Source: Pseudomonas sp. DY-1 (lineage in GTDB: Bacteria; Pseudomonadota; Gammaproteobacteria; Pseudomonadales; Pseudomonadaceae). From it: a stretch of DNA of 64,000 nt. The stretch lies in NCBI RefSeq assembly GCF_003626975.1, contig NZ_CP032616.1, forward strand, positions 3,286,001 to 3,350,000. The letters are read 5' to 3'. Within the stretch, counting starts at the first letter, position 1, and every line of letters begins with the position of its first letter. Positions 16,690-25,099 of the stretch are shown one piece after another. Under the pieces are notes generated by a model. The model did not search any database and had not been told where the DNA came from. It was given only the letters and a program-made list of their open reading frames with translations. A program made the translations under genes and the position numbers.

Positions 16690-19035
16690 TCAGAAGTCGT
16701 AGCGGGCGGTGGCGCCCACGGTCCTAGGCGTACCCAATACGCCGGCGTAGCCACCGTTGGCGGAGTTCCACAGGCTGGTGAAGTAGGTCTTGTCACCGGC
16801 GTTCTTCACCCAGAGGGACAGGTCGAGGACGCCATCGCCCTGGTCCAGGCGCACGCCGCCGGAGAGGTTGACCACGGCGTAGCTGGGGATCTGGCCGAAG
16901 TCGGAGTCGTCGATGGTGCCCACGGCCTTGGAGCGGAAGGCGTAGCTCGCGGTGACATAAGGCTCGACGCGATCGGCCAGTTGCCACTTGTATTCGCCGT
17001 TCAGGTTGGCGATGTACTTGGAGGCTCCCACCACCTGGTGCCCGGTCAGGTCGCAAGTGGCGGCAGGGTTGGCCAGACTCACTTCCGGCGGGCACGGCGC
17101 GTCCTTGTAGTCGGTGTAGCGAACGTCGTTCCAGGAGCCGTTGAAGTTCAGGGTCAGGCCACGGACCGGCAGCGCGGTGGCCTCGAACTCCAGGCCACGG
17201 GAGCGTACGGAGCCGGCGTTGGCGAGGAATTGCACGCGGTTGACCTGGTCGTAGACATTGGCCTGGTAGCCATGTACCTCAGCCCAGAACAGGTTGGCGT
17301 TGAGCAGCAGGCGGTGGTCAAGCAGGGTGCTCTTGATGCCGAGTTCGGCGTTATTGACCCGCTCGGTGCCCACCAGCAGCGAGTCGGTGCCCAGGCGCGG
17401 TGCGGCGCCCACCGTCAGGTTGACGCCGCCGGACTTCTCACCGTGGGACAGCGAGGCGTAGCCCAGCACGTCGGGATTGAACTGATAGCTCAGGGACAGC
17501 AGGCCCGACGGACTGAAGCTGTACTGGTTGAGGTCACCGGAGTCGAAGGCGCCGACCCGGCCCTGGCGCGCGGCTGCGGCGGCACCGGTAGCGGCGGCGC
17601 CACCGACTGGCGCGTCGCGATCGACCCAGGCGCTCTTCTCTTCGTAGGTGCCGCGGATACCGACGGTGAAGTCCAGGCGCTCGGTCAGGTGCCAGGTGCC
17701 TTGGGCGAAGAGCGCGTAGCTGTCGGTGTCGATGTGGCCATCGCCCTCGCTGGTGACATTGGCCAGGGCGCCGGCGGGCGTGGAGTTCCAGATGTCCGCC
17801 TGGGGGCCGTAGAAGTTGAAGGAGTGGTTATCCAGATCCTGCTTGAAGTAGTAGGCGCCCAGTACATAGTCGAAGGCACCGCCGGTGGGCGAGGCCAGGC
17901 GGAATTCCTGGGAGTACTGCTTGTCACGCACCAAGACGCCGGCGTTGATCGACGCGGAGACGTTGAGACCGTCGTCATTGCGCGGGGTGAAATCCCACCA
18001 GCGGTAGGCAGTGATCGAAGTCAGGGTGAAGTCATTCGGCAGGGTCCAGTTGGCCTCCACCGAAGTGCCACCCTGGAACACCGTCACCTGCTGGTCGGAG
18101 TCGAAGTTGACCTTGCGGTCCTTGCCGGACACCAGCGTGGCACCGGCCTGCGCGGCAAGGCGTTCGTAACGGTTGACCCCGTTCACGGTCGGGCCGGTGC
18201 TGTAGAGGGTAAGGATGCCGTTGTTGGAGTCCTCCTCGTTGTACTCGCCAATCCAGCGCAGGTTGAAGGTTTCGCTCGGTTCGAACAGCAGCTGGCTGCG
18301 GAAGCCCTGGCGCTTGCCGCCGTTGAGGTCTTCACCGTTGAAGACGTTCTTCACATAGCCATCGTCTTCGGTGTGATAGGCGGTCAGACGGCCGGCCAGG
18401 GTTTCGGTCAAACCACCGGAAACACTGCCCAGGGTCTGCCAGTAACCGTCCTCGCCCACCGAGGCCTGGAGGCTGCGCTCGGTGGTGAAAGTGGGCTTGC
18501 GGGTGCTGATGTTGATTACCCCGGCGGTGGTGTTCTTGCCGAACAGGGTGCCTTGGGGGCCGCGCAGGACCTCGAGCTGCTCCACATCGAGCAAGTCGAA
18601 CACCGCCATGCCGGGGCGGCCGAGATAGACGTTGTCCAGATAGACACCGACGCTGCCCTCCAGACCATCGCTGGCCGGATTGTTGCCCAAGCCTCGGATA
18701 GAAATGCTCGACTGGCGGGCATGCACGTAGGAGACGTTGGTGCTGGGCACCAGTTGCTGCAGGTCCTGCACACGGTAGACACGCTGGTGCTCCAGGGTCT
18801 CGCCACCGAGCACGCTGATGGGCGTGGGCACGCTCTGGGCGGTCTCCTCGCGGCGGCGGGCATTGACGGTGACGGTGCCGAGCTGGGTGTCCTGCTCGGC
18901 TTTCGCCCGGGTGCTGGTGGTTTCTTCGGCCTGGGCAGTCAGGGCCAGGCCGCCGCCGGCGAGCAATACCGCCAGGGCGAGGGGTTTCAGGGGGTGCGTC
19001 GACGTTCGCGTCGGACTCTGGATAAGTCGGGACAT
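16690..19035 (-). CDS. TonB-dependent outer-membrane receptor, probable sulfate-ester uptake
   Basis: The 781-residue protein has a signal peptide cleaved near residue 36 (ALTAQA/EE), a TonB-box-like segment (LGTVTVNA) soon after, a plug domain at about residues 60-170 (ISIRGLGNNPASDG and EVLRGPQGTLFGKNTTAGVI) and a 22-strand barrel ending in Phe (ARYDF). The RGPQGTLFGKNT plug is of the broad FecA/FyuA-like class, so iron cannot be excluded. Two sulfotransferase genes downstream in the same operon and a divergent LysR regulator argue for organosulfate import. The layout recalls the SftP receptor and SftR regulator of P. putida sulfate-ester metabolism. TTAGGAGC precedes the ATG. Confidence 0.88.
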   Translation of the reverse strand: MSRLIQSPTRTSTHPLKPLALAVLLAGGGLALTAQAEETTSTRAKAEQDTQLGTVTVNARRREETAQSVPTPISVLGGETLEHQRVYRVQDLQQLVPSTNVSYVHARQSSISIRGLGNNPASDGLEGSVGVYLDNVYLGRPGMAVFDLLDVEQLEVLRGPQGTLFGKNTTAGVINISTRKPTFTTERSLQASVGEDGYWQTLGSVSGGLTETLAGRLTAYHTEDDGYVKNVFNGEDLNGGKRQGFRSQLLFEPSETFNLRWIGEYNEEDSNNGILTLYSTGPTVNGVNRYERLAAQAGATLVSGKDRKVNFDSDQQVTVFQGGTSVEANWTLPNDFTLTSITAYRWWDFTPRNDDGLNVSASINAGVLVRDKQYSQEFRLASPTGGAFDYVLGAYYFKQDLDNHSFNFYGPQADIWNSTPAGALANVTSEGDGHIDTDSYALFAQGTWHLTERLDFTVGIRGTYEEKSAWVDRDAPVGGAAATGAAAAARQGRVGAFDSGDLNQYSFSPSGLLSLSYQFNPDVLGYASLSHGEKSGGVNLTVGAAPRLGTDSLLVGTERVNNAELGIKSTLLDHRLLLNANLFWAEVHGYQANVYDQVNRVQFLANAGSVRSRGLEFEATALPVRGLTLNFNGSWNDVRYTDYKDAPCPPEVSLANPAATCDLTGHQVVGASKYIANLNGEYKWQLADRVEPYVTASYAFRSKAVGTIDDSDFGQIPSYAVVNLSGGVRLDQGDGVLDLSLWVKNAGDKTYFTSLWNSANGGYAGVLGTPRTVGATARYDF

Positions 19036-19112
19036 GCAGTGCTCCTAAGGTCGATGGCCTTGGCGAGCACTTCCGTTGTCGGAACCGAATCGCGATCGGG
19101 CGGCAAATCACA

Positions 19113-19161
19113 TATATCTTTTAAGAATATAAATAGTTTTATTTCTTAGTTTTAGAAATAA
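19113..19161. promoter_or_regulatory. AT-rich divergent promoter with LysR-type operator candidates
   Basis: TTATTTCT (19139-19146) and AGAAATAA (19154-19161) are exact complements around a 7-base spacer and contain the T-N11-A core of LysR boxes. TCTT-TT-AAGA at 19117-19126 is a second small palindrome. The block is strikingly AT-rich compared with the surrounding genes and lies between the receptor and the LysR gene. Confidence 0.5.
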
Positions 19162-19230
19162 GTAATTGCCTTTATAAGGATCGGGACCCCAAGCAGCAAT
19201 TGCATTTCACCGAATCTTTCCATGTAGAAA

Positions 19231-20163
19231 ATGCATATCGACCTTCGCCAACTCCGCCACTTCATCGCGCTAGCCGAGCACCGCAGCTTCATCGCTGCCG
19301 CGGCTGCGGTGAACCTGTCGCAATCTGCCTTCAGCCGCAGCATCCAGACGCTGGAACACAACGTCGGTTGCCGCCTGGTGGACCGCGCCAGCAAGGACCT
19401 GGACCCGACCCGGCAGGGTCTGCTGGTACTGGAACACGCTCGCCGCCTGGTGCATGGCGCGCACAATCTGGTCAACGAGATCAGCCAGTTCAATGGCCTT
19501 GCCGCAGGGCTGGTGCGCTTCGGCTGCGGCCCGGCACCGGCCGCCCAATTGATCCCTCGCGCCGTAGGGCGTTTCGTCAACGACTACCCCGGCGTTCGGG
19601 TGAAGTTCCAGGTGGATAGCTGGCAGGAGCTGAACCGCCGGCTGATCAGCGAAGAAATCGAATTTTTCGTTGCCGATACCCGCCATTTCGAGGCAGATCC
19701 TGATTACCGGGTACACAAGCTCAAACCCCAGCGCTGGCACTTCTGCTGCCGCGCCGGCCACCCCCTGACCGAGCACGAGGAGGTTCGCGTCGCGGATGTA
19801 TTTCAGTACCCGCTGGCCACGACCTTCCGCCCGCCGAACATCCGCAAGGTGCTGGTGGACTACAGCGGCCGCCAGGATTTCACGCCCAATGTGGAATGCG
19901 AGCATGGCTACGCCCTGCTCAACGTAGTGCTGAACTCCAATGCCATCGGCATCGCCGGCCAGGGCAACCTGGCCCCGTACCTGGACGCCGCGGCACTGGT
20001 GCGACTGGACGTGGTCGACCTGCCCGAGGACCTGGAGGAATGCCACACGCGCTATGGCATCGTCAGCCGTGTGGGCTACGACCTGTCCGCCCATGCGCGG
20101 GCACTGGTAGAGCGGGTGATCGAATGCGACGAAATCCCAGGCGCAACACAGGGGCTTGTGTAG
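19231..20163 (+). CDS. LysR-family regulator of the sulfate-ester cluster
   Basis: The 310-residue protein has an N-terminal winged helix-turn-helix (residues about 3-62; SFIAAAAAVNLSQSAFSRSIQTLE) and an effector-binding domain from about residue 90. The divergent position across a 195-base AT-rich gap suggests it controls the TonB receptor operon and itself, probably in response to sulfur supply; SftR of P. putida is the functional model. The stop TAG at 20161-20163 is part of a GTAGGAGCGAGCTTGCTCGC repeat, so the C-terminus abuts a REP-like element. Confidence 0.88.
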   Translation: MHIDLRQLRHFIALAEHRSFIAAAAAVNLSQSAFSRSIQTLEHNVGCRLVDRASKDLDPTRQGLLVLEHARRLVHGAHNLVNEISQFNGLAAGLVRFGCGPAPAAQLIPRAVGRFVNDYPGVRVKFQVDSWQELNRRLISEEIEFFVADTRHFEADPDYRVHKLKPQRWHFCCRAGHPLTEHEEVRVADVFQYPLATTFRPPNIRKVLVDYSGRQDFTPNVECEHGYALLNVVLNSNAIGIAGQGNLAPYLDAAALVRLDVVDLPEDLEECHTRYGIVSRVGYDLSAHARALVERVIECDEIPGATQGLV

Positions 20164-20216
20164 GAGCGAGCTTGCTCGCGAAAGATCGGGTTAAGGAGGT
20201 TCGCGAGCAAGCTCGC
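20159..20216. repeat. Inverted pair of REP-like units (GAGCTTGCTCGC family)
   Basis: GTAGGAGCGAGCTTGCTCGC faces TTCGCGAGCAAGCTCGC about 15 bases away, forming a BIME-like pair. Confidence 0.8.
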
Positions 20217-20228
20217 AACGCCAGGTCC

Positions 20229-20615
20229 CTAAGCGCCATCCAGCTTGCGCAGGGCGGCGAAGGCGAGCCCCGCGGACACCACCTCGAATAGCAGCGCGTA
20301 CAGGTTGAAGGTCTGCCCGAGGCTACCGTCGAGCCAGAGTCCGCTGACCCGCCCCAACGCCAGGGCGACGTAGACCAGCACCAGCAGGTCCAGCGCGGCC
20401 CGCGCCAGTTGCAGGCGCAACTGCGCCAGCAGGAGGAACGCGGCAATGCCCAGCGGCAGGCAACCGTACCAGGCACGCACGTCGGTGACCGCCGACGGGT
20501 CCATCAGCAGCATGCCACTGAGGCTGGCCATTTCCTCCGGACGAATGAAGTAGGCCAGGCCGAAGACGGCAAGGATCAGGGCCTGCAGGCCCAACAGGAT
20601 GCGGGTGAAGAGCAT
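20229..20615 (-). CDS. Small four-span inner-membrane protein (DUF4345-like)
   Basis: The start is ATG at 20615 (128 residues); a TTG five codons earlier is less likely. Four hydrophobic segments are visible, roughly at residues 5-23, 48-66, 70-88 and 100-120. A short conserved-looking stretch (AYFIRPEEMASLSG) follows the first span. This arrangement resembles DUF4345 membrane proteins of unknown role. It stands alone between the LysR gene and the divergent DUF411 gene. Confidence 0.65.
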   Translation of the reverse strand: MLFTRILLGLQALILAVFGLAYFIRPEEMASLSGMLLMDPSAVTDVRAWYGCLPLGIAAFLLLAQLRLQLARAALDLLVLVYVALALGRVSGLWLDGSLGQTFNLYALLFEVVSAGLAFAALRKLDGA

Positions 20616-20754
20616 CGACGGGTCTCGCAACGCGGTCAGGAAAAAGCATAGGCGCTTGGGAATAGTCTGATACAGAGCTGTGCTTGGGAGCGGGAAGTCG
20701 CGGCGCTATCCTGCCTTTCTTTGTCTCCGGCCTGCCTGGCCGCAAGGAGTCCAC

Positions 20755-21189
20755 ATGCGTTCCCTTCTCCTGCTCACCACCCTGTTCGCTGGTATCGCCC
20801 AGGCCGCCGAGCCCATCGCCATGGACGTCTACCGCGACCCGAACTGCGGTTGCTGCAAGGCCTGGATCAGCCACCTGCGGGATAACGGCATCCAGGTCCG
20901 CGACCACGAAGAAACCAACATGGCTTCCGTGAAGATGCGCCTGGGCGTGCCCTACCAACTCGGTTCGTGTCACACCGGGGTGGTGGACGGCAAGTTCGTC
21001 GAAGGCCATGTGCCGGCCAGCGATGTGCTCAAGCTGCGCGAGCGGCCCGACCTGCTGGGCGCCGCCGTGCCCGGCATGCCCGTCGGTTCGCCCGGTATGG
21101 AAATGGGCGACCGGCAGGACGCCTACCAGGTGGTGGGTGTCTCCCAGGGCGGTAAGCTCAGCGTACTCAGCGAGTATCCTGCACACTGA
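20755..21189 (+). CDS. DUF411 periplasmic metal-binding-like protein
   Basis: The ATG at 20755 follows AAGGAG and gives 144 residues with a signal peptide (MRSLLLLTTLFAGIAQAAEP). The mature part contains the family motif DPNCGCCKAW (cysteines near residues 30, 32 and 33) and a further Cys/His pair (GSCHTG), suited to binding copper or another soft metal. DUF411 genes often accompany copper-resistance loci, but no copper genes are nearby here. A rho-independent terminator follows. Confidence 0.83.
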   Translation: MRSLLLLTTLFAGIAQAAEPIAMDVYRDPNCGCCKAWISHLRDNGIQVRDHEETNMASVKMRLGVPYQLGSCHTGVVDGKFVEGHVPASDVLKLRERPDLLGAAVPGMPVGSPGMEMGDRQDAYQVVGVSQGGKLSVLSEYPAH

Positions 21190-21206
21190 AGCGCAGCATC
21201 TCGTCG

Positions 21207-21236
21207 ACGGCCGCCTGATGCGGCCGTTTTCATTTT
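21207..21236 (+). terminator. Rho-independent terminator after the DUF411 gene
   Basis: ACGGCCGC (21207-21214), loop CTGAT, GCGGCCGT (21220-21227), then TTTCATTTTC. Confidence 0.85.
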
Positions 21237-21248
21237 CTGGAGCCTGAA

Positions 21249-22103
21249 ATGGAATATTGGCAAGTCGATGTGTTCGCCGAACGTGTATTGTCCGGAAACG
21301 GCCTGGCGGTTTTCCCTGATGCCAGCGAGCTCACCGCCACAGCGATGCAGGAGCTGACCCGCGAACTGCGGCAATTCGAATCCATCTTCCTCGCACCGCT
21401 GGATGCCCCCAATGCCTTCTCCGCCCGGGTGTTCACCGTGGAAGAGGAACTGCCATTCGCCGGCCACCCGATCCTCGGCGCCGCCGCCCTGTTGCACCAC
21501 CTGCATGGCGGCAAGTCCGACGCCAGCTGGTTGCTGCACCTGCCGGAGAAGCAGGTGCGTATTGCCACGCGCCGCCAGAACAAGGGCTTCTACGCCGAGA
21601 TGGACCAGGGGCCCGCAGTGTTCGGCAAGGTGCTGGATGAGGCCGCCGCCGATACCTTCGCGGCGGCTTTCAGCAGCGAGCGTGACCGCCGCTATCCCGC
21701 TCAGGTGGTCAGCAACGGGTTGCCCTATCTGCTGCTGCCGGTGACCTCCGGGGGGTTGGCCGCCGCGAAACAGCGCGAATCCCTGGACGACGCCCTGGCC
21801 GGCATTGGTGCCGCATTCGCCTTCCTGATGGACGTGGACGCCCGCGAAGGCCGCACCTGGGACCCGCTTGGCGTGGTGGAGGACATCGCCACCGGCAGCG
21901 CCGCTGGTCCGGTGGCGGCCTGGCGTGTAGCACAGGGGCTGGACCCCGCTGACAAGCCGTTCGCCCTGGCCCAGGGCCGCTTCCTTGGCCGCCCGAGCCG
22001 GCTCGACGTCTGCGTCACAGCGGCCGGTAACGTATTGGTGGGTGGCGAGGTCCAGCTGCTGGCCCATGCCCGTCTGCTGCCCACTCCGGCGGATCTGGGC
22101 TGA
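21249..22103 (+). CDS. PhzF-family isomerase/epimerase-like protein
   Basis: The 284 residues follow the PhzF fold of two related halves. The conserved Glu used for proton transfer appears in QFESIFL near residue 42, followed by EELPFAGHPILGAA. The second-half signature DIATGSAAGPVAAW lies near residue 218. No phenazine genes are nearby, so this is one of the many PhzF relatives of unknown substrate. It follows the DUF411 terminator, so it probably has its own promoter. Confidence 0.87.
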   Translation: MEYWQVDVFAERVLSGNGLAVFPDASELTATAMQELTRELRQFESIFLAPLDAPNAFSARVFTVEEELPFAGHPILGAAALLHHLHGGKSDASWLLHLPEKQVRIATRRQNKGFYAEMDQGPAVFGKVLDEAAADTFAAAFSSERDRRYPAQVVSNGLPYLLLPVTSGGLAAAKQRESLDDALAGIGAAFAFLMDVDAREGRTWDPLGVVEDIATGSAAGPVAAWRVAQGLDPADKPFALAQGRFLGRPSRLDVCVTAAGNVLVGGEVQLLAHARLLPTPADLG

Positions 22104-22171
22104 CGACCGGGCTGGCGGTGACTGGCGCCAGCGTCAACACTGATTAACTCGCATACGAACGGAGAGCGATC

Positions 22172-23044
22172 ATGCGCTGGCAACGTGCGCGACGCAGCGA
22201 CAACGTGCAAGACGGCGGAAGCGCAGGTGGCGGCGGCATGCGCCTGGGCGGAGGCAGGGGCCTGGGCCTGGGCGGGATCGCCATCGTCGTCGTCGTGGCG
22301 CTGCTGATGGGTGAGGACCCGTTGCAGATCCTGGGTCAGATCACCCAACAGAACGCCTCGGTCAATCCCCAGCAGCAGTCGGCCAACCCTACCGGCACAC
22401 CGGAGGAGCGCGAGTTCGTCCGTGCCATCCTCGGCGATACCGAAGACACCTGGCGCGCCATCTTCCAATCCGCCGGCCGCCAGTATCAGGATCCGACCCT
22501 CGTGCTGTTCAACGGCGGCGTGCAATCGGCCTGCGGCTTCGCCTCGTCGGCGGTTGGCCCGTTCTATTGTCCAGGGGACCGCAAGGTGTACCTGGACCTG
22601 GACTTCTTCGAGGAAATGGCCAGCCGCTTCAAGGCCGCCGGCGACTTCGCCCAGGCCTACGTCATCGCCCATGAAGTGGGCCATCACGTGCAGACCCTGT
22701 TGGGTGTGTCCGCCAAGGTCAACGCCGCCCGCCAACGCGGCGAGCGGGTGGAAGGCGACAACGGCCTGCTGGTGCGCCAGGAACTCCAGGCCGACTGCCT
22801 GGCCGGCGTCTGGGCCTTCCATGCCCAGCAACGCCTGAACTGGCTGGAGCCCGGCGACCTGGAAGAAGCCCTCAATGCCGCCAACGCCATCGGCGACGAC
22901 CGCCTGCAACGCCAGGCTCGCGGCCAGGTGGTCCCGGACTCCTTCACCCACGGCACGTCGGAACAGCGGGTGCGCTGGTTCAAGATGGGATTCGAGAAGG
23001 GTGAAGTGGGCAAGTGCGATACGTTTTCGACGGCGAGGCTTTAG
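22172..23044 (+). CDS. ypfJ: Membrane-anchored neutral zinc metallopeptidase, YpfJ family
   Basis: The 290-residue protein has a Gly-rich N-terminus, a single membrane span at about residues 33-47 and a putative zinc site H167-E-V-G-H171 in VIAHEVGHH. The second conserved element QELQADCLAGVWAFHAQ supplies the downstream Glu/Asp ligand. This matches the KPN_02809/YpfJ neutral zinc metallopeptidase family, whose substrates are unknown. The catalytic part would face the periplasm. GGAGAG precedes the ATG. A long GC hairpin follows the stop. Confidence 0.88.
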   Translation: MRWQRARRSDNVQDGGSAGGGGMRLGGGRGLGLGGIAIVVVVALLMGEDPLQILGQITQQNASVNPQQQSANPTGTPEEREFVRAILGDTEDTWRAIFQSAGRQYQDPTLVLFNGGVQSACGFASSAVGPFYCPGDRKVYLDLDFFEEMASRFKAAGDFAQAYVIAHEVGHHVQTLLGVSAKVNAARQRGERVEGDNGLLVRQELQADCLAGVWAFHAQQRLNWLEPGDLEEALNAANAIGDDRLQRQARGQVVPDSFTHGTSEQRVRWFKMGFEKGEVGKCDTFSTARL

Positions 23045-23057
23045 CGGATTGTCACTT

Positions 23058-23106
23058 ACCCTCTCCCCGCCCTCTCCCGCAGGCGGGAGAGGGCCGGGGA
23101 GAGGGT
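23058..23106. repeat. Long GC hairpin between ypfJ and the DUF559 gene
   Basis: ACCCTCTCCCCGCCCTCTCCCGC pairs with 23083-23106 apart from one bulged base, with a two-base loop (AG). It is like the hairpin at 13424-13472 and lies between convergent genes. Confidence 0.7.
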
Positions 23107-23440
23107 CAGAGCTTACCGAACGCACGTGCTATCGCCTCAAGCACAGCGTCCGTATCCCCCAGCACTTCATGATTCCAGAATCGCAACACCTGATGGCCCT
23201 GCTCTGACAGCCAGCGATCGCGTTCGCCATCTCGGCCAGCCTGTTCCTGATGCTGGCCACCATCCAGTTCGATCACCAGCCGCTGCTCCAGGCAAACGAA
23301 GTCGACTATGTAGCGCCCCATTGGCATCGGTCGTTTGAACTCAGTCCGAACAACCGATGTCCACGCAGGTAGTACCAAAGGTGACGCTCAGCATCCGTCA
23401 TGTTGCTGCGCAATTCCCTGGCAAATTTCTTGAGTTCCAT
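23106..23440 (-). pseudogene. Frameshifted DUF559 (VSR-like endonuclease fold) gene
   Basis: Reading down from ATG 23440, which follows AAGGAGG, gives MELKKFARELRSNMTDAERHLW and then RGHRLFGL, the normal start of DUF559 proteins. The frame then stops making sense at about 23340. The rest of the domain (FKRPMPMGRYIVDFVCLEQ, IELDGGQH and VLRFWNHEVL) continues in another frame to the TGA at 23106. Adding one base at GGACTGA/GTTCAAA would restore GLKFKRP, so a single-base deletion separates the halves. The intact protein would be about 111 residues. A sequencing error cannot be excluded. Confidence 0.8.
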
Positions 23441-23470
23441 TGAGCCTCCTTGCTCGCAATCACCTGCCCC

Positions 23471-24064
23471 TTACCCCCTCACCATCCCCAGCAACTCCCC
23501 ACAATCCCGCGCAAACCAGTCCGCCAGTTCCGGCCATGGGTTATCCGGCAGGTTCACCAGCACGGTGCTCGTCCCCGCAGCGCGGCCGCTGTCGAGGTCG
23601 AAGCGGTAGTCGCCCACCATCACCAGTTCGCGCGGTTCGACCTGCCAGCGCTCGGCCAGGTGCAGCAGCCCGCCCGGGTGCGGCTTGGGCGGCGCCTCGC
23701 CGCGGCCGAGGATGTCGTCGGTGGCGAAACAATCGCCCAGTCCGATCGCCTGCAAGGTGAGGAGCGCCAGTTCGTGAGCGTTGCGGGTGAGGATGCCGAG
23801 CCGGCAGTCACGCCGGTGCAGTTCACGCACCAGTTCGACGGCGCCTGTAGCGGGTTTGGCGTTCAGCGCCAGTTCCCGCTCGTGCTCCAGCAACCAGGCG
23901 TGCTTGGCGGCGGCTTCGTCTTCGGGCAAGGCGGCCAGGTGGTGGAGGATGTCGTCCTCCGGGGGGATGTCCAGGGCCACGCGAATGGCAGCGAAGTCAT
24001 GCACGGCGATAGTCAGGGTGCCGTCCATGTCGAACACCCAGTGGCGGTAGTGCGCCAGGCTCAT
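23471..24064 (-). CDS. HAD-superfamily phosphatase
   Basis: ATG at 24064 preceded by GGAGAGA is the likely start (197 residues). Motif I is FDMDGTLT near residues 11-18, motif II LTRNAHE near residue 94, the Lys in PPKPHPGG near residue 127 and motif IV GDYRFDLDSGRAAG near residues 150-163. It is a Cof-less, phosphoglycolate-phosphatase-like member (subfamily IA) that hydrolyses small phosphate esters. The gene is downstream of the pilus operon on the same strand with a 54-base gap, so read-through is possible. The substrate is unknown. Confidence 0.87.
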   Translation of the reverse strand: MSLAHYRHWVFDMDGTLTIAVHDFAAIRVALDIPPEDDILHHLAALPEDEAAAKHAWLLEHERELALNAKPATGAVELVRELHRRDCRLGILTRNAHELALLTLQAIGLGDCFATDDILGRGEAPPKPHPGGLLHLAERWQVEPRELVMVGDYRFDLDSGRAAGTSTVLVNLPDNPWPELADWFARDCGELLGMVRG

Positions 24065-24118
24065 CTGTCTCTCCAACGGCGGGTTTCACAGGGCCGAAGG
24101 GTACACCGGTCGGGACGT

Positions 24119-25087
24119 TCAGTAGTTGATGATCAGCGTGACGTTGTCGTTGTAGGTGCCGGCGGGAACGTTGGGCTGCGTGGGGTCGAGGGTGGTATCG
24201 AACTGGTAGTTCTGTTGCGCGCCGCTACCGGTCGCGGACTGGGTCTGCGAGGTGGTCCAGACCGTACTGGTTGAGGGGAAGTAGAGGTTGTAGTTGATCC
24301 GGTCGGTTCCGCTGGCCAGTCGCCGCCAGGGGGCCTGGTAGTTCTGCCCGCTGTCGAAACCGATGGTGTAGCCCTCGGTGTTGGTGCAGGTGACGCCGAC
24401 GGTGGTCGTCGTCGTGCCGAACTGGCTGATCAGCGCATGATTGCCGAGGCTCACAGGTGGCGTGCTGTTGATGATGCAGGCCTTGCTGACCACCAGGGTC
24501 AGTTGGATGGACGCCACGGAACCTGTGCCCCAGTTGGTGGGTGCGGTGCAGATGTTCGCCGGGCAGTTCTGGGTGAGGCCCGGGCTACGCTGCCAGCCGC
24601 AGAGCACGAGGACGCCGTTCTCGCAGATCGCGTACTGCCAGTTCAGGTTCACTGTGGCCGTATAGGTGCCGGCGGGGACGTTGGGGCCAGCCGGCACCTG
24701 GAAGTACAGCGGCAGCCCTGTGGCGCCGGCCAGCAGGCCGAGGATGGTGAGGTCGCTTAGCTCCAGGGCGACATTGGGCTGCAGCTCGGTACCGCCGTTA
24801 CGGGTGAACACCTTGAAGGGAATGCCATGGCCGGCGCCGTCGCTCAGCACCAGCGGCGTGGTCTGCAGGGTCACACGGATGTAGTTGTTGGCCAGCAGCA
24901 CGATCACACTGGCGCACTTGAGCCCGGCGCCACCGATATTGCCCTGGGCGGTGGTGATCAGCGCCAGCGAGCTGACGTTGCCCAGACTGACTGCTGGGGC
25001 GGCCGTCACGGCACAGGTGGCGGCTGCCCGCCCCGCCCCCAACAGGCAGATCGACAACAGTATCCAGCGCAGCAGCTTCCGGCCCAT
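24119..25087 (-). CDS. cupE6: CupE6/CsuE-type tip adhesin (two spore coat U domains)
   Basis: The 322-residue protein has a signal peptide and two SCPU domains, about residues 22-160 and 180-322; single pilins have one. In each, a Cys near the start (CAVTAAPAVSLGNVSS; CIINSTPPVSLGNHA) pairs with a later one. The C-terminus NDNVTLIINY is the family beta-strand ending. In archaic chaperone-usher pili the two-domain subunit sits at the tip and provides adhesion. It is last in a six-gene operon, twelve bases after the usher, as in csuA/B-A-B-C-D-E and cupE1-6. Confidence 0.87.
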   Translation of the reverse strand: MGRKLLRWILLSICLLGAGRAAATCAVTAAPAVSLGNVSSLALITTAQGNIGGAGLKCASVIVLLANNYIRVTLQTTPLVLSDGAGHGIPFKVFTRNGGTELQPNVALELSDLTILGLLAGATGLPLYFQVPAGPNVPAGTYTATVNLNWQYAICENGVLVLCGWQRSPGLTQNCPANICTAPTNWGTGSVASIQLTLVVSKACIINSTPPVSLGNHALISQFGTTTTTVGVTCTNTEGYTIGFDSGQNYQAPWRRLASGTDRINYNLYFPSTSTVWTTSQTQSATGSGAQQNYQFDTTLDPTQPNVPAGTYNDNVTLIINY

Positions 25088-25099
25088 TCCCTCTCCTTC

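Noticed and set aside
16690..19035. Siderophore receptor call for the TonB protein
   Set aside because: The plug motif is generic, and operon partners are sulfotransferases rather than iron genes; kept as a sulfate-ester candidate with the alternative noted.
16642..19149. 835-codon plus-strand open frame opposite the TonB receptor
   Set aside because: The minus-strand frame shows signal peptide, plug and barrel motifs; the plus-strand product has none.
21249..22103. Phenazine biosynthesis cluster
   Set aside because: Only a PhzF-like gene is present; no phzA-E or phzG relatives lie around it.
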